A program made the position numbers and the translations under genes. This document shows, in pieces, positions 28,913 through 37,984 of a stretch of 64,000 bases of DNA. Position 1 is the first letter of the stretch. Every line of letters begins with the position of its first letter. Source of the DNA: Lysobacteraceae bacterium 2PB. GTDB taxonomy: Bacteria > Pseudomonadota > Gammaproteobacteria > Xanthomonadales > Xanthomonadaceae. The notes under the pieces are model-generated. The model was not told the origin of the DNA. It did not search any database and saw nothing but the letters and a program-made list of their open reading frames with translations. Where the stretch lies: assembly GCA_005502915.1 (NCBI GenBank), contig SCMT01000005.1, forward strand, positions 62,001 to 126,000, in the 5' to 3' direction.

Positions 28913-30183
28913 GCGGCTTCTCCACGACACAGGCGCGGCACATTGCCGCGATAGCCCATCGCGCCGCCGACCACGCGCGCGCGCAGCGCGGCGTCGTGAT
29001 CGAGCGCGAACAATCCGAGGCCGCGCATCGCCGCGGCCAGCGTCGACGGATTGGCGGTCGTCCGCGCCAGGCCGTCGGAGAATGCGAAGGTCCGCTCGCG
29101 GTCCTCGCGCCGGCGCGCGGCCCAGTCGGCCAGCACCGCCGCGCTGCCGATGTCCTCGCCGCGCGCCTGCGCGGCTTCGATGCACTCGACCAGGGTCAGC
29201 GCATCGCGCAGGCCGAGATTGAAACCCTGCGCACCGATCGGGTGCAGGGTCTGCGCGGCATTGCCGACCAGCACCGCGCGCGGCGCGACGCTGCGCTCGG
29301 CGCGCACGCGCACCATCGGATAGGCACTGCGCGGGCCGACATCGAGAAAGCGCCCGGCCCGCCAGCCGAAAGCCTGCTGCAGGCGCGCGAGGAAGCCGGC
29401 ATCGTCGAGCGTGGCCACCGAATCGGCTTCGTCGCGGGCGACGCCGTGAATCACGCCGTAATGGCCGTCGCCGCGCGGCAGCACGGCCGTCGGCCCATGA
29501 TCGGTCAGGCGCTCCCAAGCGGTGCCGTCGGGCGGGCGTTCGCCGCGCACGCGGGCGACGAACAGGGTCTGGTCGTAGTCGTGGCGCTGCGTCGCGATGC
29601 CCAGCGCATCGCGCACCGCGCTGGCGGTGCCGTCGGCAGCCACGACGAGGCGGGCGGCGATCCGCGACTCGCCGGCATCGGTCGCGACACGGGCGATGCG
29701 ACGGTCGCCTGCATCGACATCGAAGCCGAGGAAGCGCGCCGGGCGATAGCGACGCAGGCGCGGCAGCGCCGCCAGGGTCGCCTCCAGCGCATCGCCGAAG
29801 TCGCGGGCGACCACCACTTCGCCGAAGCGGTCGCGACCGTGCTCGGCGGCCTGCAGCAGGACGCGGCCGAAGTCGCCGCTGCGGCTGATGTGGATGCGGC
29901 GGATCGGACCGGTCGGCGCGCGCAGGCGCGACAGCACGCCGAGGGTGCGCAGCGCGTGGAGGCTGGCCTCGGCGAGGCTGAGGTTGCGCTGGTCGAACAC
30001 CGTGGGCAGCGCGCCGGCCGGCGCGGCTTCGACGAGGGCGACATCCAGGCCGGAACCGTGCAGCGCGATGGCGAGACTGGCGCCGACCAGCCCGCCGCCG
30101 ACGATCAGGACATCATGCGACGCCGCAGGCGTGGCCTCGGACGGAGCGCCCGGGGGCCCGGGCAGGGGGGCGGGGGAAGACAT
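28909..30183 (-). CDS. ubiH: 2-octaprenyl-6-methoxyphenyl hydroxylase-like protein
   Basis: A 424-residue FAD monooxygenase. A Pro/Ala-rich N-terminal tail of about 22 residues precedes VGGGLVGASLA near 28-38. AADGTASAVRD near 200-210 and VGNAAQTLHPIGAQGFNLGLRD near 323-344 match UbiH, where the motif reads GNAA rather than GDAA. Predicted to act at the membrane face in ubiquinone synthesis. The gene is divergent from the DUF6580 gene, with only 44 nt between starts, and the downstream paralogue is coupled to it. Confidence 0.88.
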   Translation of the reverse strand: MSSPAPLPGPPGAPSEATPAASHDVLIVGGGLVGASLAIALHGSGLDVALVEAAPAGALPTVFDQRNLSLAEASLHALRTLGVLSRLRAPTGPIRRIHISRSGDFGRVLLQAAEHGRDRFGEVVVARDFGDALEATLAALPRLRRYRPARFLGFDVDAGDRRIARVATDAGESRIAARLVVAADGTASAVRDALGIATQRHDYDQTLFVARVRGERPPDGTAWERLTDHGPTAVLPRGDGHYGVIHGVARDEADSVATLDDAGFLARLQQAFGWRAGRFLDVGPRSAYPMVRVRAERSVAPRAVLVGNAAQTLHPIGAQGFNLGLRDALTLVECIEAAQARGEDIGSAAVLADWAARRREDRERTFAFSDGLARTTANPSTLAAAMRGLGLFALDHDAALRARVVGGAMGYRGNVPRLCRGEAA

Positions 30184-30227
30184 TGCGCTATGCTAACGCC
30201 TCTGTGTTCCGAACAGCCCACACCTCA

Positions 30228-30818
30228 ATGAACCGTCCCGACGCACTCCCCTCTTCCGGCGACCGCCTGCTGGCGCCCGGCCCGCTGATGCTCGCCGGCC
30301 TGATCCTGGTCGCCGCGCTCAGCCGCCTGCTGCCGCATCCGCCGAATTTCTCGCCGGTCGAAGCGATGGCCCTGTTCGGCGGCGCTTACTTCGCCAACCG
30401 CGCCTGGGCCGTGGCCGTGCCGCTGGTGGCGATGCTGGTCTCGGACCTCGCGCTGGCCGCGATCATGGGCGGCGACTACCTCGGTTACATGGCCGGCCTG
30501 AGCTTCTGGGCGGTCTACCTCTGCATCGCCCTGTCCACCGTCCTGGGCTTCGGCCTGCGTGGCAAGGTCGGCGCCGGCCGCGTGCTGGGCTACTCGCTCG
30601 CCGGCTCGGTGCTGTTCTTCCTAGTGACCAATTTCACCACCTGGCTCGGCTCGACGATGTACCCGCAGACCGGCGCGGGCCTGGTCGCCGCGTACGTCGC
30701 CGGCATCCCGTTCTTCCAGTGGACCGTGCTCGGCACCCTGTTCTACGCCGCACTGCTGTTCGGCGGCTTCGACCTGCTGCGCGAGCGCCTGCCGTCGCTG
30801 AAAGCGCAGACGGTGTAA
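30228..30818 (+). CDS. DUF6580 family integral membrane protein
   Basis: A 196-residue inner-membrane protein with a polar 15-residue N-terminus and five or six hydrophobic segments. PPNFSPVEAMALFGGAYF near 39-56 is the recognisable family stretch. Members are called putative transport proteins without demonstrated cargo. I chose the Met beginning MNRPDALP; an in-frame Met 15 codons upstream falls in the ubiH start region. It is 44 nt from the divergent ubiH start. Confidence 0.8.
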   Translation: MNRPDALPSSGDRLLAPGPLMLAGLILVAALSRLLPHPPNFSPVEAMALFGGAYFANRAWAVAVPLVAMLVSDLALAAIMGGDYLGYMAGLSFWAVYLCIALSTVLGFGLRGKVGAGRVLGYSLAGSVLFFLVTNFTTWLGSTMYPQTGAGLVAAYVAGIPFFQWTVLGTLFYAALLFGGFDLLRERLPSLKAQTV

Positions 30819-30832
30819 GTCCGCCCCGACCG

Positions 30833-31267
30833 ATGGAGAACCCGTACAGTCCGCCGCTGGCGAACGTCGAGCGCCCCCTGGCGGGAAACGCCGAAGTCAT
30901 TGCCCGTCTCGAGAAAGTACGTACCGGGCAACGACTGGTGATCTGGGCGATGCTGCTGTACTTCTCCCTCGGCGCACTCTCGCTGCTCCCGCTCAGCCTG
31001 TCTTCGATGCGTCTGCTCCTGCTGCCCGCCATGGTCGCGGTACTCGTGATGATCGTGCAGTCGTTCGTCGGCCTGTTCCGGATCTGGTCCGGACTCGGAA
31101 TGCCGATGGCCTTCAGGATCATCCTGGGCGTTCTGTTGTTCGTACCGCTGATCGGCCTGCTGATCCTTGCGACTTCAAGCGCACGCGCCACAAAGCACCT
31201 GCGTCAGCACGGTTATCGCGTCGGCCTGCTGGGAGCAGGGCCGCTGCCGCAATCCGCGACAATCTAG
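30833..31267 (+). CDS. Small integral membrane protein, unknown
   Basis: A 144-residue protein opening with ENPYSPP, a proline-rich cytoplasmic tag seen in various uncharacterised membrane proteins. Hydrophobic segments lie near 35-53, 60-82 and 94-113. The C-terminal 25 residues are basic. Starts 14 nt after the DUF6580 gene and ends 10 nt before the cobalamin adenosyltransferase gene, so it may be an internal operon member. The function is unknown. Confidence 0.6.
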   Translation: MENPYSPPLANVERPLAGNAEVIARLEKVRTGQRLVIWAMLLYFSLGALSLLPLSLSSMRLLLLPAMVAVLVMIVQSFVGLFRIWSGLGMPMAFRIILGVLLFVPLIGLLILATSSARATKHLRQHGYRVGLLGAGPLPQSATI

Positions 31268-31277
31268 GGACTGTTCC

Positions 31278-31838
31278 ATGGGCAACCGCCTCTCCAAGAT
31301 CTACACCAGGACCGGCGACGACGGCACGACCGGCCTCGGCGACGGCAGCCGCGTGGCGAAGGACTCCGCCCGCGTGTCGGCCTACGGCACCGTCGACGAA
31401 GCCAACTCGGCGATCGGCGTGCTGCTCGCCGCCGACCTCCCGGACGACGTCCGCACCCTGCTGACCACGATCCAGCACCAGCTGTTCGACCTCGGCGGCG
31501 AGCTGTGCATCCCGGGTCACGCCGCGATCGAGGACGCCGACATCGAGCGCCTCGAACAGCAGCTCGACCACTACAACGATCCCCTGCCGCCGCTGAAGGA
31601 TTTCATCCTGCCCGGTGGCGGCGAGGCGGCGGCGCGCTGCCACCTGGCGCGCACCATCGTGCGCCGCGCCGAGCGCGAGTCGGTGACCCTGTCGCACCAC
31701 GACGCGGTGCGCCCGCAGGCGATCCGCTACCTCAACCGCCTCTCCGACCTGCTGTTCGTGCTCGCGCGCGTGCTCGCCCGACACGGCGGCCATGGCGAGG
31801 TCCTCTGGCAGCACGAGCGCCGCAAGCCGCAGCCATGA
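31278..31838 (+). CDS. Cob(I)yrinic acid a,c-diamide adenosyltransferase (PduO type)
   Basis: ATP:cobalamin adenosyltransferase of the PduO fold (186 aa), which makes adenosylcobalamin. Motifs are YTRTGDDGTTGL near 9-20, GTVDEANSAIG near 37-47, LFDLGGELC near 69-77 and FILPGG near 109-114. No cobalamin biosynthesis genes are in the window, so salvage of corrinoids is the likely context. The stop overlaps the next ATG (ATGA). Confidence 0.92.
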   Translation: MGNRLSKIYTRTGDDGTTGLGDGSRVAKDSARVSAYGTVDEANSAIGVLLAADLPDDVRTLLTTIQHQLFDLGGELCIPGHAAIEDADIERLEQQLDHYNDPLPPLKDFILPGGGEAAARCHLARTIVRRAERESVTLSHHDAVRPQAIRYLNRLSDLLFVLARVLARHGGHGEVLWQHERRKPQP

Positions 31839-32755
31839 GCCTGCCCGTCTTCAGCCATGCCGCCTGCCTTGCCCACGACACCGGTCCGGGCCACGCGGAA
31901 TGCGCGGCGCGGCTGCAGGCGGTGACCGATCTTCTACGCGCGCGTCATCCCGACCTGGAATGGATCGAGGCGCCGCGCGCCACGCGCGGGCAGCTGCTGC
32001 GGGTGCATACCGACGCGCTGCTGCACGCGGTTCTGGAAACCCGGCCTTCGCACCGGATCTGGCTCGATCCCGACACCGTGCTGTCGCCGGCCTCCGCCGA
32101 AGCGGGGCTGCGCGCCGCCGGCGCGGTCGCTGCCGCCGTCGACATGGTGCTGAGCGGCGAAGTGAAACGGGCCTTCTGCGCGGTCCGTCCGCCCGGACAC
32201 CACGCCACCACCAGCGCGGCGATGGGCTTCTGCCTGTTCAACTCGATCGCGGTCGGCGCCGCGCATGCGCTGGAGAAATACGGCCTGTCGCGGATCGCCA
32301 TCGCCGATTTCGACGTCCACCACGGCAACGGCACCCAGGCGATCTTCGACAACGAGCCGCGCGTGGTCTTCGCCAGCTCGCACCAGTTGCCGCTGTATCC
32401 CGACAGCGGCCACGCCAGCGATCGCGGCGTGCAGAACATCTTCAACGCCCCGCTGCCGCCCGGCGCCGGCAGCGCGCAGTTCCGCGCGGCCTGGCGCGAA
32501 CGCCTGCTTCCCCAGCTCGACGCCTTCCGCCCGCAGCTGGTGATGATTTCCGCCGGCTTCGACGCGCACCGCCTCGATCCGCTGGCGCAGCTGGAGCTGG
32601 ACGCCGAGGACTTCGCGTGGATCACCCGCGAACTGGTCGCCATCGCCGAACGGCATGCCGACGGCCGCGTCGTCTCCAGTCTCGAAGGCGGCTACGACCT
32701 GCAGGGCCTCAGCGAATCCTGCGCCGCCCATGTCGGCGCGCTGTCCGCCGCCTGA
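31835..32755 (+). CDS. Histone deacetylase-family zinc hydrolase
   Basis: A 306-residue class II-type HDAC/acetylpolyamine amidohydrolase. Catalytic His pair RPPGHHA (118-124, His122-His123) and zinc ligands Asp160 and His162 in DFDVHHGNGTQ are visible. The third ligand is probably the Asp in SAGFDAHRLDPL. Bacterial members deacylate polyamines, acetoin-related substrates or protein lysines, and the substrate here is not evident. It is coupled to the adenosyltransferase gene by a 4-nt overlap. The window also encodes a sirtuin (53121-53978), so two unrelated deacylase families are present. Confidence 0.92.
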   Translation: MSLPVFSHAACLAHDTGPGHAECAARLQAVTDLLRARHPDLEWIEAPRATRGQLLRVHTDALLHAVLETRPSHRIWLDPDTVLSPASAEAGLRAAGAVAAAVDMVLSGEVKRAFCAVRPPGHHATTSAAMGFCLFNSIAVGAAHALEKYGLSRIAIADFDVHHGNGTQAIFDNEPRVVFASSHQLPLYPDSGHASDRGVQNIFNAPLPPGAGSAQFRAAWRERLLPQLDAFRPQLVMISAGFDAHRLDPLAQLELDAEDFAWITRELVAIAERHADGRVVSSLEGGYDLQGLSESCAAHVGALSAA

Positions 32756-32824
32756 CCTCGCGCGCCGCCTGCGCGTTGCCCCCCCGGGGCGGATGCGTCA
32801 AGCTAGCCGGGATTTACCTACCAG

Positions 32825-35296
32825 ATGCCTGCCTACTTCATGGTTGACCGCGTGCGAAAGAACCTCCGCCTGCTGCCGCTGCCCTTCTTCATCGCCCTGT
32901 CGCTGTCGGCGCACGCGGCCGACCAGCCGCCCGAGAACTGGGCGCTGTGCCCGATCGAGGAAGTGGTGCCCGCCTTCGCGGACAAGCTGCCGCCCCAGCA
33001 GGCGGATGCCGCAGCGCAGGCCGGCGAGACCGAGGTCACCGGTGACACCCTCCAGGGCACCGAAGGCCAGGTCCTGAACCTCGACGGCAACGTCAGCCTG
33101 CGCCGCGGCGACCAGATGCTGCTGGCCGACAACCTCGCCTACGACCAGGAAAAGGAAACCTACGTCGCCGAAGGCACCGTGCGTTACCAGGACCGCGGCA
33201 TGCGCCTGAGCGCGGCCCGCGCCAAGGGCGACCAGGGCAAGGACACGCACGAGCTGGAGGACATCAAGTACCAGCTCAGCCGCCGGCGCGGCAACGGCGG
33301 CGCCGACCGCATCGTGATGAACGGCGACGTCGGCTCGCTGTTCGGCTCCACCTACTCCACGTGCCCGCCCGGCGCGCGCGCCTGGGAACTGCACGCGAAG
33401 CAGATCGACGTGGACACCGAGGAAGGGATGGGCACGGCGCGCCACGCGACGCTGCGCATCGGTCGGATCCCGGTGCTCTACCTGCCCTGGTTCCGCTTTC
33501 CGGTCGACGACCGCCGCCGCACCGGCCTGCTCTACCCGGCGATCTCGCAGTCCGGCCGCAACGGCTTCGACTACCGCCAGCCGATCTACCTCAACCTGGC
33601 GCCGAACATGGACGCCACCCTCACCCCGCGCTGGATGAGCAAGCGCGGCCTGCAGCTCGGCGGCGAGTTCCGCTATCTGACCGAGACCGGCCGGGGCGTG
33701 CTGGACGGCGCCTTCCTGCCGTCCGACCAGCTGGCCGACCGCGAGCGCGCCGAGGAGATCGCCGAAGGGGTTCCCGAATCCAACCGGCGCCGCAACGACC
33801 GCGGCTACCTCCGCTTCGTCGGCAGCCAGAACCTCGGCCCGCAGTGGCAGGCCCGCGCCAACCTGGGCTGGGTCAGCGACCCGCGCTACCTCGACGACGC
33901 CAGCAACAACCTCAACGGCGCGGCGTACTCGTTCGTCACCAGCGACATCGGCATCTACGGCCGCGGCCGCCACTGGGAAGCCTCGTTCATGGCCGACCAC
34001 TGGCAGCTGGCGGACTACACGCTGCGCGACACCAACCTGCCGTTCAACCGCCTGCCGCGCGCGCACATGCGCTGGGACCAGCCGTTCACGCGCTGGCTCA
34101 ATGCGGGCTTCGACGCGGAAGCGATCCGCTTCGACCATGAGGTGTTCAGCGGCGGCACGCGCGTGGATCTCCGCCCGTTCGTCCAACTGCCGCTGGAAGG
34201 CGACAGCTGGTTCCTGCGCCCCACCCTCGCCTGGCGCTACACCAGCTTCCAGCTGTCCGGCAACGCGCTGGACCGCGCTTTCACCCACGCGCTCCGCAAC
34301 GGCCTGGACACGAGCAACCCGGCGGTGATGGCCCCGCTGGTCCAGCAATACCGCAACGACCGCATCACCCGCAGCCTGCCCATCGGCACCATCGATGCCG
34401 GCGTCTACTTCGACCGCGAGACCCGGATCGGCGGCACCGACTACCTGCATACGCTGGAACCGAGGCTTTTCTATTTCAACGCGCCCTACCGCGACCAGTC
34501 CGGCATCCCGGTCTTCGACACCCGGCCGCTGACCTTCGGCTGGGGCCAGCTGTTCCGCGACAACCGCTATTCCGGCGCCGACCGCCAGGCCGACGGCAAC
34601 CAGCTGACCCTCGCGCTGTCCACCCGCCTGATCCGCGAGTCCGACGGCCGCGAGAAGCTGTCGGCCAGCCTGGGCCAGATCCGCTACTTCGAGGACTCGC
34701 GGGTCACCGTGCCGGGCGAGGCGCCGATCGAACAGGGCAAGTCGGCCTGGATCGCCGACGCCAACTACGCCGCGAACGACCGCTGGACCATCGGCGCCAG
34801 CTACCAGTGGGATCCCAAGGCCGGCCGGCGCGACCTGGCCAGCGTCCGCACCCGCTACCTGATCGGCGATGCGGGCATCGTCAACCTGAGCTACCGCTAC
34901 CGGCGCGACCTCCTGGAACAGGCCGACCTGTCGTTCCTGTACCCGATCAACCCCACCTGGAGCCTGGTCGGCCGCTACTACTACTCGCTGTACGACGACT
35001 CGCGGACGGCCACCAACGAGCGCCAGCTCCTGGAAGGCATCCTCGGCGTGCAGTGGGAAAGCTGCTGCGTGGCCGTGCGCCTGGTCGGCCGCCGCTATCT
35101 GCGCAACCGCGGCGAGGATCTCGACAACGCCATTCAGCTGGAAATCGAACTCAAGGGGCTAGGCTCCGCTGGACCCGACACGGAAGGCCGTCTGCGCCGT
35201 GCTATCCTCGGCTATTACCGCGAGGACCTGTCCCTCGTTCCGCCGCCCCAGACGCGCGGTGGCGGCGATCTCCCCTCTCCAGACACTGCCCCATGA
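32825..35296 (+). CDS. lptD: LPS-assembly protein LptD
   Basis: Outer-membrane beta-barrel (823 aa) that inserts LPS into the outer leaflet with LptE. It has a signal peptide (LLPLPFFIALSLSAHA near 16-31). An OstA-type periplasmic domain follows (about 70-190) with GQVLNLDGNVSLRRGD near 80-95. The large C-terminal barrel begins about residue 210. Cysteines for the disulfide network include one near 42, one in STCPPG, and the adjacent pair in ESCCVAVRL near 744-752. The next gene, surA, encodes a chaperone needed for LptD folding. Confidence 0.96.
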   Translation: MPAYFMVDRVRKNLRLLPLPFFIALSLSAHAADQPPENWALCPIEEVVPAFADKLPPQQADAAAQAGETEVTGDTLQGTEGQVLNLDGNVSLRRGDQMLLADNLAYDQEKETYVAEGTVRYQDRGMRLSAARAKGDQGKDTHELEDIKYQLSRRRGNGGADRIVMNGDVGSLFGSTYSTCPPGARAWELHAKQIDVDTEEGMGTARHATLRIGRIPVLYLPWFRFPVDDRRRTGLLYPAISQSGRNGFDYRQPIYLNLAPNMDATLTPRWMSKRGLQLGGEFRYLTETGRGVLDGAFLPSDQLADRERAEEIAEGVPESNRRRNDRGYLRFVGSQNLGPQWQARANLGWVSDPRYLDDASNNLNGAAYSFVTSDIGIYGRGRHWEASFMADHWQLADYTLRDTNLPFNRLPRAHMRWDQPFTRWLNAGFDAEAIRFDHEVFSGGTRVDLRPFVQLPLEGDSWFLRPTLAWRYTSFQLSGNALDRAFTHALRNGLDTSNPAVMAPLVQQYRNDRITRSLPIGTIDAGVYFDRETRIGGTDYLHTLEPRLFYFNAPYRDQSGIPVFDTRPLTFGWGQLFRDNRYSGADRQADGNQLTLALSTRLIRESDGREKLSASLGQIRYFEDSRVTVPGEAPIEQGKSAWIADANYAANDRWTIGASYQWDPKAGRRDLASVRTRYLIGDAGIVNLSYRYRRDLLEQADLSFLYPINPTWSLVGRYYYSLYDDSRTATNERQLLEGILGVQWESCCVAVRLVGRRYLRNRGEDLDNAIQLEIELKGLGSAGPDTEGRLRRAILGYYREDLSLVPPPQTRGGGDLPSPDTAP

Positions 35297-36603
35297 TCCG
35301 ATCGTTCCGCAGCCTCACCCTCGCCGCGCTCCTGGCCGGCAGCTTCTCCGCCTTCGCCCAACAGCCGCTGGACCGGATCGCCGCGGTGGTCGACGAGGAC
35401 GTCATCCTGCAGAGCGAGCTGGACCGCGCGGTGGTCAACATCCGTGCCCAGTACGCCGGCCGCGAAGCCCAGCTGCCGCCGCCCGGCGTGCTGCAGCGCC
35501 AGGTCCTGGAACGCCTGATCCTCATCAAGCTGCAGACCGCCCGCGCCGAGGGCACGGGCATGCGCATCTCCGACGAGGAAGTGAACGCCGCGATGGCCAA
35601 CATCGCGCGCCAGAACAACCTCACCAACGACCAGCTGCGCCAGCAGCTCGCCCGGGACGGCCTGTCCCTGGCCGATTTCCGCAATTCGCTCCGCGAGGAA
35701 ATCACCGTCCAGCGCCTGCGCCAGCGCTTCGCGCAGCAGGTCGACATCAGCGAGGCCGAGGTCGACGCCGCGATGGCCATGCAGGCCGGCGGCAACGCCC
35801 AGTACCGTCTCTCGCACATCCTGGTCGCCCTGCCCGAAGGCGCCACCGCCGAGCAGATCGCGACCGGCCAGAAGAAGATCGAAGGCATCAAGGCCCTGCT
35901 CGACAAGGGCGAGATGGAATTCAGCGCTGCGGCCGTCCGCTATTCCGACAGCCCCAACGCGCTCGAAGGCGGTGACCTGGGTTGGCGCGGCCTCGACCAG
36001 GTGCCGACCAGCTTCGGAAACACCATCCGCACCATGCAGCGCGGCCAGATCGTCGGCCCGATCCGCGGTCCGAGCGGCTTCCAGCTGATCAAGCTGGAAG
36101 ACGTGCGCAATGAAGAAGCCGCCGGCGCGCAGATGGCCACCCAGTTCCAGGCCCGCCACATCCTGGTCCGCACGCCGGAGAACGGCGACGACGCGGCCGC
36201 GAAGGCGAAGATCGAAGCCCTGCTCGCCCGCGTGCGTGGCGGCGCCGACTTCGCCGAAGTGGCCGGCAAGGAGTCGGAAGACACTGCGAGCAAGGCACGC
36301 GGCGGCGACCTCGGCTGGTTCGGCAAGGACGACTTCGGTCCGGAGTTCGGGGCGCAGGTCGCCGGCCTCACCGATGGCCAGGTTTCCCAGGCGTTCAAGA
36401 CCCAGGCCGGCTGGCACATCGTCCAGCGCGTGGGCAGCCGCGAGGTCAATGCCACCGACCAGAATCGCCGCGCCAAGGCCCGCGAGGCCATCGGCCAGCG
36501 CAAGTTCGAGGCCGAGTGGGATAACTTCCTGCGCCAGATGCGCGGCGAAGCCTTCATCGACATCCGCATCGGTGCGGACGCCGCCGGCGGCAACGCCGGC
36601 TGA
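35293..36603 (+). CDS. surA: Peptidyl-prolyl isomerase / OMP chaperone SurA
   Basis: Periplasmic chaperone (436 aa) for outer-membrane proteins, including LptD. A signal peptide (LTLAALLAGSFSAFA near 8-22) precedes the N-terminal chaperone domain (about 25-165). Two parvulin domains follow (about 175-275, with QYRLSHILVALPEG, and about 285-385, with QARHILVRTPEN). A short C-terminal helix completes the chaperone core. The start overlaps the lptD stop (ATGA); the lptD-surA-pdxA-rsmA-apaG-apaH order is conserved. Confidence 0.96.
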   Translation: MIRSFRSLTLAALLAGSFSAFAQQPLDRIAAVVDEDVILQSELDRAVVNIRAQYAGREAQLPPPGVLQRQVLERLILIKLQTARAEGTGMRISDEEVNAAMANIARQNNLTNDQLRQQLARDGLSLADFRNSLREEITVQRLRQRFAQQVDISEAEVDAAMAMQAGGNAQYRLSHILVALPEGATAEQIATGQKKIEGIKALLDKGEMEFSAAAVRYSDSPNALEGGDLGWRGLDQVPTSFGNTIRTMQRGQIVGPIRGPSGFQLIKLEDVRNEEAAGAQMATQFQARHILVRTPENGDDAAAKAKIEALLARVRGGADFAEVAGKESEDTASKARGGDLGWFGKDDFGPEFGAQVAGLTDGQVSQAFKTQAGWHIVQRVGSREVNATDQNRRAKAREAIGQRKFEAEWDNFLRQMRGEAFIDIRIGADAAGGNAG

Positions 36604-36625
36604 TCGACGCAAGACGACACCACCG

Positions 36626-37615
36626 ATGCGCCAACGCCCCCGTCTCGCGCTGGTTCCGGGCGAGCCGGCCGGCATCGGTCCCGAACTCGTGGTCCGCGCC
36701 GCCCAGCGATCCTGGGACGCGGACCTCGTCGTTTACGGGGACCGCAATGCGTTGCTGCACGCGGCCCAGGCCCTCGGCCTGCCGCTGCGCCTGATCTCTC
36801 CAAACGACCCCTCCGCCGCCGGGCCCGGCGCCCTGGCGCATGTCGAGATCCCGCTGGCGGCCCCAGCCGCGTTCGGCCACCCCGAACCTCGCAACGCCCG
36901 CGCCACCATCGCCGCGCTGGAGACCGCCGCCGGCGCCTGCCTGCAGGGCCTGTGCGACGGCATCGTCACCGGGCCGGTGCACAAGGCCGCGATCAACGAC
37001 GGCGGCATCCCCTACACCGGCACCACCGAGCTGCTGGCCGCGCAGGCCGGCTGCGAGGTGGTGATGATGCTCGCCAACGACATCGTCCGGGTCGCGCTCG
37101 CGACCACCCACCTGCCGCTGCGCGAGGTCGCGGATGCGATCACCGCCGACGGACTGGAACGCACCCTGCGCATCCTGCACGCCGCGCTGCGCCGGGATTT
37201 CGGCATCGACACCCCGCGGATCGCGGTGCTCGGTCTCAACCCCCATGCCGGCGAAGACGGGCATCTGGGCCGCGAGGAGCTGGACATCGTGATCCCGCTG
37301 CTCGACCGGCTGCGTGGCGAGAGCTGGACGCTGATCGGCCCGCTGCCGGCCGACACCGCCTTCCTGCCGGCCAAGCTGCGCGGTTTCGACGCAGTGCTGG
37401 CGATGTACCACGACCAGGGGCTGCCGGTGCTGAAATACAGCGGCTTCGAGCAGGCCGTGAACCTGACCCTGGGCCTGCCCTACCCCCGCGTCGCCGTGGA
37501 CCACGGCACCGCCCTGGACCTGGCCGGTCGCGGCGTCGCCGACCCATCCAGCCTGTTCGCGGCGATCGAGACCTGCACCCGGCTCGCGCGCAACCGCATG
37601 CGCGCGGGCACCTGA
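36626..37615 (+). CDS. pdxA: 4-hydroxythreonine-4-phosphate dehydrogenase
   Basis: NAD-dependent enzyme (329 aa) of pyridoxal phosphate synthesis. It has the N-terminal [11 protein letters not shown] near 11-21, [10 protein letters not shown] near 115-124 with metal/substrate ligands, [11 protein letters not shown] near 262-272, and [11 protein letters not shown] near 290-300. The length is typical. Starts 22 nt after surA. Family assignment is unambiguous. Confidence 0.96.
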   Translation: MRQRPRLALVPGEPAGIGPELVVRAAQRSWDADLVVYGDRNALLHAAQALGLPLRLISPNDPSAAGPGALAHVEIPLAAPAAFGHPEPRNARATIAALETAAGACLQGLCDGIVTGPVHKAAINDGGIPYTGTTELLAAQAGCEVVMMLANDIVRVALATTHLPLREVADAITADGLERTLRILHAALRRDFGIDTPRIAVLGLNPHAGEDGHLGREELDIVIPLLDRLRGESWTLIGPLPADTAFLPAKLRGFDAVLAMYHDQGLPVLKYSGFEQAVNLTLGLPYPRVAVDHGTALDLAGRGVADPSSLFAAIETCTRLARNRMRAGT

Positions 37616-37641
37616 GCAGCACTACGGTGAGCAATACGCAG

Positions 37642-37980
37642 ATGGACACGATCGGCTGGGACGATTTCATGAAGGTCGAGCTGCGCGTCGGTCGCGTCGT
37701 GCGCGCCGAGCCCTTCCCGGAAGCGCGCAAGCCAGCCTACGTACTGCACGTGGACTTCGGCCCCGAGCTCGGCGTGCGCAAGTCCAGCGCGCAGATCACC
37801 GTGCACTACCGGCCCGAAGACCTCGTCGGCCGACTGGTGGTGGCGGTGGTGAATTTCCCCAGGAAGCAGATCGGGCCGCTGATGTCGGAATGCCTGGTCA
37901 CCGGCTTCCACGACGCGGACGGCGCCGTCGCGCTGTGCGTGCCCGATCGCGACGTGCCGCTCGGCACGCGCCTGCTCTGA
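37642..37980 (+). CDS. CsaA-like tRNA-binding domain protein
   Basis: A 112-residue single OB-fold protein of the CsaA/EMAP-II tRNA-binding type. [13 protein letters not shown] near 10-22, [10 protein letters not shown] near 45-54 and [10 protein letters not shown] near 71-80 are the CsaA hallmarks. CsaA has chaperone and secretion-related activity in Bacillus; in proteobacteria its role is not settled. I chose the ATG opening with MDTIGWDD; a GTG 15 nt upstream is an alternative. The gene sits inside the otherwise conserved pdxA-rsmA junction. Confidence 0.85.
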   Translation: MDTIGWDDFMKVELRVGRVVRAEPFPEARKPAYVLHVDFGPELGVRKSSAQITVHYRPEDLVGRLVVAVVNFPRKQIGPLMSECLVTGFHDADGAVALCVPDRDVPLGTRLL

Positions 37981-37984
37981 GTCG

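Noticed and set aside
28996-30231. 411-aa plus-strand ORF across ubiH
   Set aside because: Shadow of the ubiH gene; no protein-like features.
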